Shown here: in pieces, positions 37,954-48,344 of the stretch
How positions within the stretch are numbered: the stretch's first letter is position 1
Layout of the letters: every line of letters starts with the position of its first letter
From: Paramoeba atlantica
Taxonomy: Eukaryota; Discosea
DNA: 64,000 nt
NCBI GenBank assembly: GCA_977017575.1
Contig: CDRNVI010000042.1
Coordinates: 119,756 to 183,755, forward strand
Direction of reading: 5' to 3'
The notes under the pieces: model-generated
Seen by the model: only the letters and a program-made list of their open reading frames with translations
Database searches by the model: none
What the model was told of the DNA's origin: nothing
Program-made: the position numbers and the translations under genes

Positions 37954-40900
37954 ATGCTGTTGAAATATTCCGATCAGAATGGCCAGCAGCTGTACAGAGA
38001 CGGCGAAGGGCCTGAGGCAAATCTCATTTGGTGTGATAATAAAATGTTGCGCTTGAACCTCCATATTCCTCATCTGGGTGAAGCGGGGATCGTGACGTCT
38101 GATTCTCAAGATAAACAAAGCATATCATCTTCGGCGTCGACGATTTTTTGCACACACAAATGTTCTTTTATAACGTTGGGCGAAGCGGAAAGACACGAGC
38201 TAACGATCTATGACACGGCGACCGAGGATATACAAGTCTTACCGCTCGATAATTTTCAACCACATCAATTAATTCCATTGAGCCATTACAGAGGTGTAGT
38301 TCTCATAGGTTCCACTGCAGTTACTAGATCCGATTTGAAAAGGTCAGAGCACAGCATTGCGTATTTTGTTAATCTAGAAGGTTCTCTGCACCCCATGCAG
38401 TTGTATCCGTTGGAACTATTGAGCTTTATTTCAGAGGAGCTGTACTCGTGTACTCCTAAAAAAAGCTTCCCGGCCTGTCAATTCGAGCCAGCGTCTATCC
38501 TAAAGGTGTTGGATATCACAAACGTGGATGCCTGTGCATTGCCTGCGTCGGTATTGACGACGAAAGACGATACAAAAGAGATTGGGTGCTATTTAGCGGT
38601 GATATGTGTGTTGGACATCGATTCCACACCTACGAAAAATAATGAGCATTCCCTTCAACATTACAGACTGCTACTCATTGCATTTGAGTTATCTCCTTGT
38701 GGATCCAAGCTTCGATGCTTTCCTTTGTCATACTTTGATCAGTGGAATTCATCGGGGTGTTCGTTAAGCGATGTCAGCGCTGCGCTTCAAATTCTTCATA
38801 CTGAAGATGACTTCATGGCGTGTATAGCCGTAAAGCATCCCGGTAAAGCTTTTCCTTTGGTAGATGACCCTTCTGGGGATGCCCACTCCTGGTGGATATC
38901 TTTGTACAATTACGACCTGCAAAAAAAGAACATTTTAAACTTACAGAAATGCCAATGGAATCTAGTACGCACGTTTCCTGTTGCATACCTCTCTCCCGGA
39001 TTCGTTATCAATTCACCCTCGGAATGGCCAGATATTTCTCTATCTCCAATGAGATGTCCTTCTGATGCGTACTTGTGGTCAAAAGTTGAACTTTTGAAAT
39101 GTCCCGAAACAAGGATGTTCATTTTTTTGTTGGAAATGACAGAGCAAATGTCTACTCGATCAACTTACGGGTATTATTATTTCCGTCCAAGAGACGGCAC
39201 GATAATTCCGGAAAATGACGTTCTGACGTTTACCGTTGAAAGGACACTGGATCTCTTGCATCAGAACAGGCACGATTCGGGACTACTAAGATCGCTCGAA
39301 CCATATGATACTCAAACAGGGGCATGTTTGAAGAATTTCCATCAAGTTTACCTAGAACATGCCCGCATCTCCTGTTCACTTCTAAGAGAGTTTCTTTATC
39401 TTGTACAAGAATCTGTCTGCGATACTACAGCCATGTATATTCGATCGTGGATAATTTGCAATAAAAATAAACCAAATGCCAACCAGACAGAATTTGCAGC
39501 TGCAGACCACGATTACGAAGACATCAAAAATGAATGGTTATATCTAAAGGAATATATTATTCGATTTGTTGGCACACAGAATTATGAGAGTGTTTCTGCG
39601 GAACGTGCTTTGAGTGCGACAGAGGATAAATCGCGGTTCCTCTCAAGCGCTATTGGGAACCACATACTTGCTAGTCTTCACTTACTGCGTGAATCAGTTT
39701 TGCTACAAGAGAAATATAGAAATGCATATTTAATGGTGCCTTCACTAATCGCTTTAGCAAAAGTAATAGGAGCCTGTAGTTATGAAAGGTACTATCAATC
39801 TTTTAACGATGCTAACGGACGCCTCCTTGAGGAATCTGTGTACGACCTGGAAGCGAAAACGGGAAAAGAAGATTTTCATTCACTTGTGATCTTGATTAAG
39901 CAGTCACACTTCAAAATAGCTCCATCGCATCTTTATAACGTAGTTTACCGAATATGTCAATACTTTGACGAGCAGTGCGTTCTGGATATTGAGACCTTAA
40001 TTAAATCTAGTCTTCGGAAAATAGTATCGTGCGCGGGCAGGCCACCAAGTAGAGCGTTTGAGCGTCATATTCCGAATTCTTTGTTTAAAAAGTACAATAA
40101 CATTATGTACTTATTCTCCATCATTTCATTTTTGCAGAGCACTGAGGAAAAGTACACAAATTTGACCGAAGCAATCGGTGTGCGTCATTCATGGTGGAAC
40201 AACTGGGAATCTATACGGAACGACGAACAGAAACACTTTTCTATTCAAGACGTAAATTACACTTACAGAAAAGGTGAAAAAAATCCCGCGGTTTTCCGAA
40301 TACTCAACGTAGCGGCGCAGCAACTCTGCGAATTAAACTCCTCTGTGGGCACGTCACTAAGAATTGAATTTAGAAAAAAAATTCTTCAAAATAGAGCTAC
40401 AGGCACAACGTCACAATTTTATGTTTTCATCGATAAAATAGAAATGATAAATGAGTCTTTGGAAGAGGGAAATCGTACTTTAGCATTGCAATTGAACGCT
40501 TCTCACACCTTAAAAATAGATAATTACGAGCAGGGCAACGACGTGCAGCCGATTCTGCGAAGACGGATGCTCAAAATATTGACACTACCCCTAGCACGTG
40601 GCCTACTTGGTCTGGCATCCCAAACTACGAATTCGATAAATCGGACTTCAGTGAAGAAATTGCCTCTTATCGCTTTGGAAGGAGTTGCGGAAAAGCTTAC
40701 TTTTGAAATCCAATGGAGTCAAGTAGAAGACATGTACCGAGATACGACGAGCACAGAAATAACTTTACATGGTTCTGTTCGTTCCACATTTATGTTTTGG
40801 GCTATTTTTCACAATGCTTGTTCGCACGGTTTAGCATTAATGCCTAATGCACGAGCCGACCCGAGTAAGATTTACTCAATAGAATACGCGAAGTCTCTAT

Positions 40901-43425
40901 TGAATTTTTTTCCCAGCGCAGTTGCACAAGCAGGTTGGCTCCTGGCTCTCGGATTACTTGGTCATTTGAGGGAAATACAACTGAGCGACATATACTCATT
41001 GACTACATCCCACGGTATGCGAGATGCGCTAATAGTCTCCATTTTGCTTGGTGTAGCCATCAGCTCCCCTCGAACAGGAAGAACTGATTTAGGCGAATAT
41101 ATCGCTATGCATATTCCCGGGTTAGAACAACGTATTCCCGTAACTGCATCTAATGATGATACAATCTTTCGCAGACCCTCAACCCCGTATCAAGAATCAC
41201 TGGCGCGATCGTGTTTGCCGAACATCGAGTATAGCTCAGCGATTCGCCAAGCAGCATTCGTTTCTCTTGGGGTGCTTCATATGGGATCTTGTCATGATAT
41301 CTACTCCGCGACGCTTTTAAAAGAAATGGGTAACACATATGAGTATCAAAGCGGCTCACCGGGATACTCTTTGTCCGCAGGAATCGGTATTGGATTTCTG
41401 TGGCTAGGAAAAGGAAGTTTGTTAACGAATTCCATGAAAAACCCTACGGTGCGAAGACTCTTAGAACTCATACCTCACTGTGAAGGAATGGGCTTCTATG
41501 ACGAGCAACAGGTGTTTGAACGAGTTATTGGGGAAAACAATGAATTCAACTATTTCGCTGCAGTTGCCAGGCTTTCGGATCTGAAGTCTAGGATCACTGC
41601 AAGGGCTTCGCTTAAAACTCTGAACGAAACGCGTACGGAGCGAAAACGAATGGCCATTGGCGCTTGTATGGGACTATGCGGTATGTTTATACATTCGAAC
41701 GACTCAGAACCATGTAGCGCACTTTTCTCAGCGCTTGATTCCCCGCTTTGTGAATACCTTACACCGGAACAAGCCCTTGTGTTCTCTCTATGCAGCCATC
41801 TCATACGCTGGGACGAAATCGGAGATGATCCGACGTGGTGCCGTTCACAAATATTGCCCGTGTTTCAAGGGGTATATTCTGAAAGCACCTATCGAGCAAC
41901 ACAGCTTCACACGCGTCCAGGTGGGGTGCAGCATTTGCAAAGGATTGAGACACATAAGCTCGCAGGAACATATCTTGCGCTGGCCTTTCGTCATGTGGGT
42001 AATAAGCGTTCCGACCTTCGAGATTTCCTTATCACTGAATTGATTTCGCTCTATGGGCACGCTGGAAACCGTGAGCGAGACGGCACTCATCCGTCTCTTG
42101 CTGAATTAGTTCTGAACTCACCTTTGGGTGCGATGTCCACTCCTTCTCTCCTCTCTCTAGTTCCTTGTATGGCAGCTGCAGTTCTTTCCCTGGGTCTTAT
42201 TATGGTTGGAACTGCAGACAAATCGACTATACAATCGTTTGAGAAAGTTGAGGCGGTTGCAGATAGCACATCCTGCTTCGGACTACATTATGCCCTTTCC
42301 CTTGCAAAAGGATTTTTAGGACTTGGAAAAGGACTGCTCACGTTTGAACACAATGCTGAGACTGTCTTTGCACTTCTCTGTTCCGTGCTACCAATACTTC
42401 CCGTAGGACCGTGGGATGAAGCCTCTTTTCTTCCGGCTCTCCGTCACCTTTGTGCATCTTATGCAACGAGTCGCGTCCTACATACCTTCGATTCGGGTAC
42501 TAAGAAATCCGTATCATGTCGAGTGCAAATCATGATGAACCGGAAAAGTAAACAAATGCGATCCTCAGTAGAAAATATTCAAGACTTTTCTCACGAGCCT
42601 GAATCATTTAACATTACATGCAAATCACCTTGCACAATACCAACTGTAGAGGATATTGCTATTGTTCGTATTGAATTTCGTGAGAATGAAAAATATTTAC
42701 CCATTGAACTCAATGGGTTCGATTTGAGCACGTATGCATCAAGAACTGGAAAGAAACTAGCTTATAATATCCCGCTTGTTCAAAGACCGATTCTCGCGCA
42801 CACTGAAATATCGTTGCTAGATAGCCTTCCACCCACCAGCAGCTCGACACGGAAAGATAGTGTCAGGTTGGTGGATCTTTCTATGAATGATGTTACGGAC
42901 GAGATTATAAATGAGTATGGTAATGTGCTCCACGATTCGCCAGGCAATGAAATAAGAATTCTAGAAAGCATATGTGAAAGAAGACGAAGCGAAACTCACC
43001 TTAAGAATTCTCAGACAGTTACGGAAACAGCTCCGAAAAAGAATGATTGGGAAGAACTACAAGATCAGTTGCATACGAGGTTTATTTTACCAGTCCAGCT
43101 TCTGAATAGGGATGCCAATGTGAATTCCTTGCAAACTGATTCAGAGAATGCAAGTAGCACTTTTTCTACATTGCCACGTAATAGTGAGACATGGGGATGG
43201 CACAGGCAGTTACTTCGGTGGTTTACCTCTAGAGGTTCCGATTCTTCTTCCGTTGGATGTTCCAACAAGAAATCGTTATCTACCTATGAAGACCTAGATG
43301 TTGGCGTATGCACAGTCTTGTCTAGATTCCGGAACAGCAATTGGGGCACCGAATCTACATCGAAATCTCTTTTAAATCTCGCAGTTAAATGTCAAAACAG
43401 GATAGCAACTTTCGATACAAGATGA
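37954..43425 (+). CDS. APC1: Anaphase-promoting complex subunit 1
   Basis: Largest scaffold subunit of the APC/C ubiquitin ligase, which triggers chromosome separation and mitotic exit. The frame from ATG 37954 encodes 1823 residues, close to human APC1. The N-terminal ~500 residues are beta-rich, as expected for the APC1 WD40-like domain. The diagnostic part is the proteasome/cyclosome repeat region, about 1010-1500: 'GMRDALIVSILLGVAISSPR', 'GTRTDLGEYIAMHIPGL'-like segments, 'IRQAAFVSLGVLHMGSCH', 'GYSLSAGIGIGFLWLGKG' and 'HYALSLAKGFLGLGKGLLTF'. These follow the order seen in APC1 rather than in proteasome Rpn1/Rpn2. A polar C-terminal ~250 residues follows. Condensin CAP-G, another mitotic protein, is in the same cluster, but that is probably coincidence. 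Confidence 0.92.
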   Translation: MLLKYSDQNGQQLYRDGEGPEANLIWCDNKMLRLNLHIPHLGEAGIVTSDSQDKQSISSSASTIFCTHKCSFITLGEAERHELTIYDTATEDIQVLPLDNFQPHQLIPLSHYRGVVLIGSTAVTRSDLKRSEHSIAYFVNLEGSLHPMQLYPLELLSFISEELYSCTPKKSFPACQFEPASILKVLDITNVDACALPASVLTTKDDTKEIGCYLAVICVLDIDSTPTKNNEHSLQHYRLLLIAFELSPCGSKLRCFPLSYFDQWNSSGCSLSDVSAALQILHTEDDFMACIAVKHPGKAFPLVDDPSGDAHSWWISLYNYDLQKKNILNLQKCQWNLVRTFPVAYLSPGFVINSPSEWPDISLSPMRCPSDAYLWSKVELLKCPETRMFIFLLEMTEQMSTRSTYGYYYFRPRDGTIIPENDVLTFTVERTLDLLHQNRHDSGLLRSLEPYDTQTGACLKNFHQVYLEHARISCSLLREFLYLVQESVCDTTAMYIRSWIICNKNKPNANQTEFAAADHDYEDIKNEWLYLKEYIIRFVGTQNYESVSAERALSATEDKSRFLSSAIGNHILASLHLLRESVLLQEKYRNAYLMVPSLIALAKVIGACSYERYYQSFNDANGRLLEESVYDLEAKTGKEDFHSLVILIKQSHFKIAPSHLYNVVYRICQYFDEQCVLDIETLIKSSLRKIVSCAGRPPSRAFERHIPNSLFKKYNNIMYLFSIISFLQSTEEKYTNLTEAIGVRHSWWNNWESIRNDEQKHFSIQDVNYTYRKGEKNPAVFRILNVAAQQLCELNSSVGTSLRIEFRKKILQNRATGTTSQFYVFIDKIEMINESLEEGNRTLALQLNASHTLKIDNYEQGNDVQPILRRRMLKILTLPLARGLLGLASQTTNSINRTSVKKLPLIALEGVAEKLTFEIQWSQVEDMYRDTTSTEITLHGSVRSTFMFWAIFHNACSHGLALMPNARADPSKIYSIEYAKSLLNFFPSAVAQAGWLLALGLLGHLREIQLSDIYSLTTSHGMRDALIVSILLGVAISSPRTGRTDLGEYIAMHIPGLEQRIPVTASNDDTIFRRPSTPYQESLARSCLPNIEYSSAIRQAAFVSLGVLHMGSCHDIYSATLLKEMGNTYEYQSGSPGYSLSAGIGIGFLWLGKGSLLTNSMKNPTVRRLLELIPHCEGMGFYDEQQVFERVIGENNEFNYFAAVARLSDLKSRITARASLKTLNETRTERKRMAIGACMGLCGMFIHSNDSEPCSALFSALDSPLCEYLTPEQALVFSLCSHLIRWDEIGDDPTWCRSQILPVFQGVYSESTYRATQLHTRPGGVQHLQRIETHKLAGTYLALAFRHVGNKRSDLRDFLITELISLYGHAGNRERDGTHPSLAELVLNSPLGAMSTPSLLSLVPCMAAAVLSLGLIMVGTADKSTIQSFEKVEAVADSTSCFGLHYALSLAKGFLGLGKGLLTFEHNAETVFALLCSVLPILPVGPWDEASFLPALRHLCASYATSRVLHTFDSGTKKSVSCRVQIMMNRKSKQMRSSVENIQDFSHEPESFNITCKSPCTIPTVEDIAIVRIEFRENEKYLPIELNGFDLSTYASRTGKKLAYNIPLVQRPILAHTEISLLDSLPPTSSSTRKDSVRLVDLSMNDVTDEIINEYGNVLHDSPGNEIRILESICERRRSETHLKNSQTVTETAPKKNDWEELQDQLHTRFILPVQLLNRDANVNSLQTDSENASSTFSTLPRNSETWGWHRQLLRWFTSRGSDSSSVGCSNKKSLSTYEDLDVGVCTVLSRFRNSNWGTESTSKSLLNLAVKCQNRIATFDTR

Positions 43426-43728
43426 ATTCCACTGTTAAAGTAATTGTATGGACTGTGTAGAATGCAAAATCCGATTGATCGAACAAATGAGTTCAAGGTC
43501 TGACTACACCTCTCCAATTACACTATTTGAACGCGCTTGGTCTGAATTTATGAGTTGCAGACGGAGAGGGAATTCTAGCTCCCGCTTAAGCACACTTTTC
43601 TACACAAAAAAAACTCTTTTAAACAAAGAAGACTACAAGTTTCTTGAAGTAGGGTGTTGTACGATGATGTTGCATTCTTTACTTTTATACACAGAAAAAA
43701 ACGGAATAGCTTGTTATACATCATTGCT

Positions 43729-44613
43729 ATGAAATGGAGAATGTCGCGTGCGGTGGTCCGGTATGTTTCTCTTAGTCAGGCACATTGTACACGGCAATGC
43801 ACCTTCTTAGTTCGTTCTTATTCGACCCTTAATGATGCAAAAGATCAAAACACGACAACTGTCAACTGTGCTGCTGGACATCCGAACAAGAACAAACACA
43901 GCCATGCGCTCGATTCGATGATTCGAGTAGATCTAGCCGGGGAAACGGCAGCTGTTCGTATCTGCAATGCCCATCTCTATTTTTATCCCCACAACTCCGT
44001 GCTGCAAGAAATTCTACACGAGGAACAGCGTCACTTGGCCTTGATGAACGAGTGGGCACATAGAATACGCGCACGCCCAACTCTTCTAGATCCCATCTTT
44101 AAATTCGCCAGTGTGGGACTTGGGGTCGTAACCGCATTGTTGGGCCCCTCTTCGGTGATGTGTTGTCACGCTGCCATTGAGGATGTGATCGCAGCTCATT
44201 ACAATGATCAGCTGCGACAGTTGTGTTCTTTTTCTGAGGAGTCCACGGATGATGAAAAAGCTACGGAGGGCAGTAAATTGTCCGAAGCCCATGAACAGGT
44301 AAGCACGAATGGGGGTGGACATTCAAATAAAATCTCTGGTTCATCTGGATTATTTTCTTTCTGGCCTTTCAGTGAAAAAGAACCACATGAACCAGAAAGA
44401 TCTGCTTCTCCCCGTAACTTACCAAATCTCGGTAACAAGGAAAGCCATGTTGAGGAGCTGCGAAAAGTTGTCCGAAGACTTCGAGACGAGGAGATGCATC
44501 ACCACGAACTTGGCATTACGCACGGAGGCCGGGATTTCATAGGATCTTCAGTGTTGTACGAGTCTGTCCGTATTCTCTGTAAGACTGGAATATGGTTGGC
44601 AAAGAGATTTTAA
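43729..44613 (+). CDS. COQ7: 5-demethoxyubiquinone hydroxylase (COQ7), mitochondrial
   Basis: Di-iron hydroxylase of the penultimate step of ubiquinone synthesis, at the inner mitochondrial membrane. Start chosen at ATG 43729, after a pyrimidine run and AG at about 43694; a second in-frame ATG is at 43741. The first ~35 residues are basic and Ser/Arg-rich, a good presequence. Iron ligands are in place: the Glu of 'MIRVDLAGETAAVRI', EEQRH, the Glu of 'AAIEDVIAAHY', and the 'DEEMHHHELGI' pair. A hydrophobic hairpin 'FASVGLGVVTALLGPSSVM' fits membrane attachment. Between helices, residues ~167-238 are an acidic, Ser/Gly-rich insertion absent from typical COQ7. 294 residues in total. Confidence 0.93.
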   Translation: MKWRMSRAVVRYVSLSQAHCTRQCTFLVRSYSTLNDAKDQNTTTVNCAAGHPNKNKHSHALDSMIRVDLAGETAAVRICNAHLYFYPHNSVLQEILHEEQRHLALMNEWAHRIRARPTLLDPIFKFASVGLGVVTALLGPSSVMCCHAAIEDVIAAHYNDQLRQLCSFSEESTDDEKATEGSKLSEAHEQVSTNGGGHSNKISGSSGLFSFWPFSEKEPHEPERSASPRNLPNLGNKESHVEELRKVVRRLRDEEMHHHELGITHGGRDFIGSSVLYESVRILCKTGIWLAKRF

Positions 44614-45111
44614 CTTTTTACTGAGACCAGAGATCCTCATAAAAGTTAGCCTAAGGTTCTTGTAGGTTGGCTCTCTAGTTTTTGGTTCACTCCTGTTTTT
44701 GGGTACCTTCTTTCATCCATCTGGGATCTAGAATGTACCCCGGTGGTATTTTAGGTTTCCTCGGAAGTATTTTATTATTTTCCAACTTTTAATGTGGTCG
44801 TTTCGGTTGGTTTTCAGTGCAAAAGGGTGAGTGTGAAGGCCGTAAAAAGTAAGGATGCGCCTACGAAAGCTTGAAAAATAACAAAAATGGTGTTCAAACA
44901 CGACACGATTTTTTTCATACTACATGAAAAAAAACGAAAGATTGAAATCTAATAAATACAAATCTTGAAAATTTGAATTCTTTACCGCATCCCCTTTCCA
45001 CTTTATTGCGAAGTGTGTCACGGAGACATTCAAAGCTCTCTTTTGCACTATAATAATTCGAAACCGACTGACTTGCGATATTATGAGATGTGAAGGTGTT
45101 AGTGATGTCAA

Positions 45112-45150
45112 GGTATGTGTGTGTGCGCGCGTGTGCGTGCGCATGTGTGA
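45112..45150. repeat. GT/GC microsatellite
   Basis: An alternating purine-pyrimidine tract (gtgtgtgtgcgcgcgtgtgc and onward) of about 38 bases, the kind of sequence that can adopt Z-DNA. Confidence 0.85.
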
Positions 45151-45305
45151 AAGGCATTACGTTTATCCGAACAAAAAAATGTATTACAGTTTCTGTAAAA
45201 TACACTTTCTGTACCCCGCTGTTAATCCTTTCTTTCCCCGGCAACGGGCGTACTCTTACTGTATTTTTATGCCCGTACTAAGGTCAGAACTGTCCTCTTG
45301 TCGCT

Positions 45306-45440
45306 GAAGCAGGGGACGCGCCTTCATCCCTTTACTCCTACCCGAATCGCTCCCCTGGAGTGAGTGTGTTTCCCTCTCTCGGCCTTCTTCGACTTGTTTT
45401 TCCCTCTCCGAGAGGGCGTGCGTCACGGTGGCCTCCCTTG
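45306..45440 (+). repeat. Dispersed repeat, copy 1
   Basis: Begins 'gaagcaggggacgc' and ends 'gtggcctcccttg', with a central 'cctggagtgag' and a 'gcgtcacggtgg' near the end. The same landmarks in the same order and spacing recur at 45839-45980. Sequence divergence is considerable, so this is an old family. Confidence 0.75.
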
Positions 45441-45478
45441 AGGATCACTAGACGTGTCCTCCGCCGACGAAACTTTCG

Positions 45479-45545
45479 GCTCTCTGCACCTGGCGGTCGC
45501 CCAGCTCTCTGCACCCCGGCTCTGTCGCAGCTCTCTGCACCCGGA
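45479..45545 (+). repeat. Three copies of gctctctgcacc
   Basis: The 12-base word occurs at about 45479, 45511 and 45532 separated by 20-30 bases of C/G-rich sequence. Confidence 0.8.
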
Positions 45546-45838
45546 TTGCCCCCGAAGCTGTAATGTGGGGATTCCGCATCGGGATCTCCGCACCTGGGAC
45601 CCCAGCTCTCCGCTGGGGTCACACCTCCGACGAGGACGAACCCTCACATGATCCACCCGTCGTATGCGGGTAAGGACATAGTGAGCAAATCTCTGCGCTA
45701 TAAGTGAATGACCAAACAAAACGCGGCTGCTCCGAATTGTGAGACACTCATAAGAGCTCCTCTCACAGTGAGAGGACGGTCAACGCGCTTTGATTCGTAT
45801 TATTCGATGCTGTACGAGGATCGTACTGGCTGTCGTGG

Positions 45839-45980
45839 AAGCAGGGGACGCTCTTCTACTTCATCACACCCCTCCCCGGCTCACTCTCCTGGAGTGAGCC
45901 GTCTTCCCTCCCCTGCTTTGTCCTGGAGCCCTTTCCCCCGGGGAGCCATGCGTCATGGTGGCCTCCCTTGGGTACCCCCT
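45839..45980 (+). repeat. Dispersed repeat, copy 2
   Basis: Same landmarks as 45306-45440: 'gaagcaggggacgc', 'cctggagtgag', 'gcgtcatggtggcctcccttg'. A short interior hairpin is possible between 'ggctcactctcctggagtgagcc' halves (about 45879-45901). Confidence 0.75.
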
Positions 45981-46608
45981 TGGCTCTGTCTCATGTTATG
46001 TCGAGGCAGCGGTCGGTTGCAGTGCGCCCCACCGGCTACGCAAAGAGAGGCGAGTTGCCTCTCTACACCTCTACCGACAGAGTTCGTCGAAGTTAGTAGT
46101 CTATGTAGAATTCTATGTGTTCTATGCGTAGAATATTTTTTATGTCAGTGATTAAAATTGTAAGAATGTTGAAAATTGAAGGCGCGCGGGGCCCAAGCGG
46201 GTAGTAAGAGCAACGGAATGGAACTCACGTAGAACTCGTGTAATGTTGAGTTCGTTGGGAAGAATACTTAACACCGATGATTGACATACATGAGTCGCGT
46301 TTAGCAACCAAGGCAGGAACCCACAGATAAGCTTTTGCCGCCGTGTACACGACTGTAGATTTATAGTGCCCGACTGTCTCCCACCGCTTGAGCCCTGTGG
46401 CGTGACTAGTAGGGTTCCATTCGTAGTCACTGCGATTTAAGTAGGAGTACCATACATTGCCGCTGCGAAAAAAAGTCCCCATTATTATACGTTGTGCCCT
46501 TTCTGTTTATCTGTTAAAAATGAAAGCCGAGACGTCGCTATACGACAAGTATGAAATGGTAGAGTTCTAGCACTGTATGCTTATACAGGTGCTTATGGAT
46601 TGCTAGTA

Positions 46609-46791
46609 CTGCCCCCCCTTCCTTTAAGCGCACCCAGTCAGACTCCCCCGTTTAAGCGCACATATGTAGAGTCGAGATGCAGACTCCGGCGCCGCGAAGC
46701 GGCGGCTATTTCTTTTTAAGTACCGATTCAGACCCCCCGTTTAAATGCACTTTTCACGAAAAACGAGGTGCGTTTAAACAGGGGGGGATAG
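46609..46791. mobile_element. pogo-like MITE (183 bp) with TA target duplication
   Basis: Left end CTGCCCCCCCTTCCTTTAAG and right end (reverse complement) CTATCCCCCCCTGTTTAAAC align over ~26 bases, both continuing into CGCACC, and each is flanked by TA (46607-46608 and 46792-46793). The CCTCGTTTAAGCGAAC-like word is typical of pogo/Tigger termini. Two more inner copies of the same motif, 'cagtcagactcccccgttta' (46634) and 'gattcagaccccccgtttaa' (46725), sit inside, suggesting nested or duplicated ends. The centre has a short GCCGC-GAA-GCGGC hairpin. No coding capacity. Confidence 0.7.
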
Positions 46792-47278
46792 TATAATTTT
46801 TTTAATGGAGACTATTTTTTAAAGGTTTTGGCAGCGACTTGTTGCGAGTGATCTTTAACCCTATAAAGTCATTCGGGTGTGAAATACAAACGTATGTAAA
46901 ACGTGTGGCATACAAACAATGGAAAACAACGTTTAGTTTCTCCATGATGATCAACAATTATACATTAGAATAGCCATGATACCAAAATTTCGGATTCTTA
47001 GCCTCTGAATTTTCCTTGCAGTGCCTCGGAAACACGGGTGGGTACGTAAGTAGTTACAGTGTGGCACTAAAAAAAGTTACTTGATTATGAATTTGCGTCC
47101 CTCGTGACGTTGTACGATTTTCTATTTTTTCGACAATTTTTGATTTAAAAAGGCACTGGGGCATAAGAACTTTACATTACTCCCGTTTCTAGCTACTTAT
47201 GGGTAAACCCTCAATTTGGGCCGCAAGTTTTCCTCCTATTCATGATTCATAAATTACATTACACTTTAATTGATCAAA

Positions 47279-48115
47279 ATGACAAGGGTAACAACCCGTG
47301 GCGATCCATCTCCCAACACGAGAAATGAAATTATGGCTATTTTGGTACGCTATCTGCATCGTTGTGGCATAAAGCAAAATGTTCTTCAAGCGATTTGGGA
47401 TCACAAACATTCAAGAGCCCAGTCCCGCGTTTATCGCCACTTTGTAGATCAACTCAACGGGCTAATGTCTGTTGAACCTACCTGTTGTATCTCCGAGGAT
47501 CGTGGCCGTTCCTCCTCACCTCTTGCCGCTCCATTATCCGAGTCTTATACGATACATTCAGAAAGTTCCTGCGTTCGTGCGCGTAGTCATGGTTCACTTT
47601 CGGAGCTTTCTTGCTCAGAGTCTTCCTTTGTGGCCGAACCAACGTCATTTCGCCATGTTCATCATCGGTGTGGGCAAGTTCGATATGCAATCGACAGTAA
47701 TCTGGATCGTGTTACTCCACTGGATATTGAGGGCAACAAAGTAAAAGTGCCCCTGGAAGCAAGGCGCCTTGTGTGGAAGCCTAATCGAAAACCTCTTGAT
47801 AAGAAACACACATATGACCGGGGTCCTCATAAAAGGGACTACCAAAGCAATGGCGTTTCCATAAATTCGAATCGTAAGGGTAGAACAGCAAACAACAAGA
47901 TGTCCCGCGAAACTAAGGAACTTCATTCGTCGTTAAAGTCTCGAAACATTAAAAACAAAGAACTTCAAATTGCAAAGCGACAGCAGTCTCACAGTATACA
48001 AAGCGGAGCACTTAAACCGGAGTCTCTGAAAAGTGATTTGCAGAGTACAATTTCTGCGGATCACTTTGAATATGAACGGAATGGGCGTCATCGTCGAGGG
48101 GATGTGGATGCATAG
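47279..48115 (+). CDS. Uncharacterised basic protein (278 aa)
   Basis: I do not recognise this gene. From the first ATG (47279) the protein has 278 residues. Residues 13-60 look folded and helical ('RNEIMAILVRYLHRCGIKQN', 'VLQAIWDHKH'), reminiscent of a short LisH-like or DNA/RNA-binding helix pair. The rest is Ser-rich (65-120) and then strongly basic with Lys/Arg/Asn (150-278), probably disordered and perhaps nuclear. It lies on the cluster strand after the 2.7-kb repeat gap, so transcription appears to continue through that gap. Confidence 0.6.
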   Translation: MTRVTTRGDPSPNTRNEIMAILVRYLHRCGIKQNVLQAIWDHKHSRAQSRVYRHFVDQLNGLMSVEPTCCISEDRGRSSSPLAAPLSESYTIHSESSCVRARSHGSLSELSCSESSFVAEPTSFRHVHHRCGQVRYAIDSNLDRVTPLDIEGNKVKVPLEARRLVWKPNRKPLDKKHTYDRGPHKRDYQSNGVSINSNRKGRTANNKMSRETKELHSSLKSRNIKNKELQIAKRQQSHSIQSGALKPESLKSDLQSTISADHFEYERNGRHRRGDVDA

Positions 48116-48344
48116 CTTAGAAACTTTTGTCCTTGAAACAAAGCATCGATTTACGGATGGTCTTCGTTAAAATAGTTTGCGCCTTTCGGCGTTTTATTTT
48201 TATCGCTTTGCATCACTTTGAGCATCTTCATACAGATTCTGCACATACATGTATATTTAAATACGATGATATAAATTATAATTACGCGTTCTATTTTTTT
48301 TCTATTGGAATTTCAGTTTTTGCCTGCAGTGTAATTCGCACGAA

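Larger units (their letters stand above)
44614..47278. other. Gene-poor 2.7-kb gap with repeats
   Basis: Between COQ7 and the next + strand gene there is no convincing gene. Noted inside: a GT/GC microsatellite (about 45112-45150), a pair of related ~140-base repeats (45306-45440 and 45839-45980), a 'gctctctgcacc' triplet repeat (about 45479-45545) and a pogo-like MITE (46609-46791). A minus-strand open frame at 46225-46482 has no recognisable similarity. It looks like an accumulation of repeats in the gene cluster. Confidence 0.55.

Noticed and set aside
43448-43732. 94-codon + strand frame between APC1 and COQ7
   Set aside because: Its end overlaps the COQ7 acceptor region and start; no similarity. 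More likely 3' UTR of APC1, though a small gene cannot be excluded.
45112-45150. Possible telomere-like or CRISPR-like repeat
   Set aside because: A simple GT/GC microsatellite; no spacer-repeat structure and no telomere motif.
46152-46482. Two overlapping minus-strand frames
   Set aside because: They overlap each other, lack similarity and lie among repeats.
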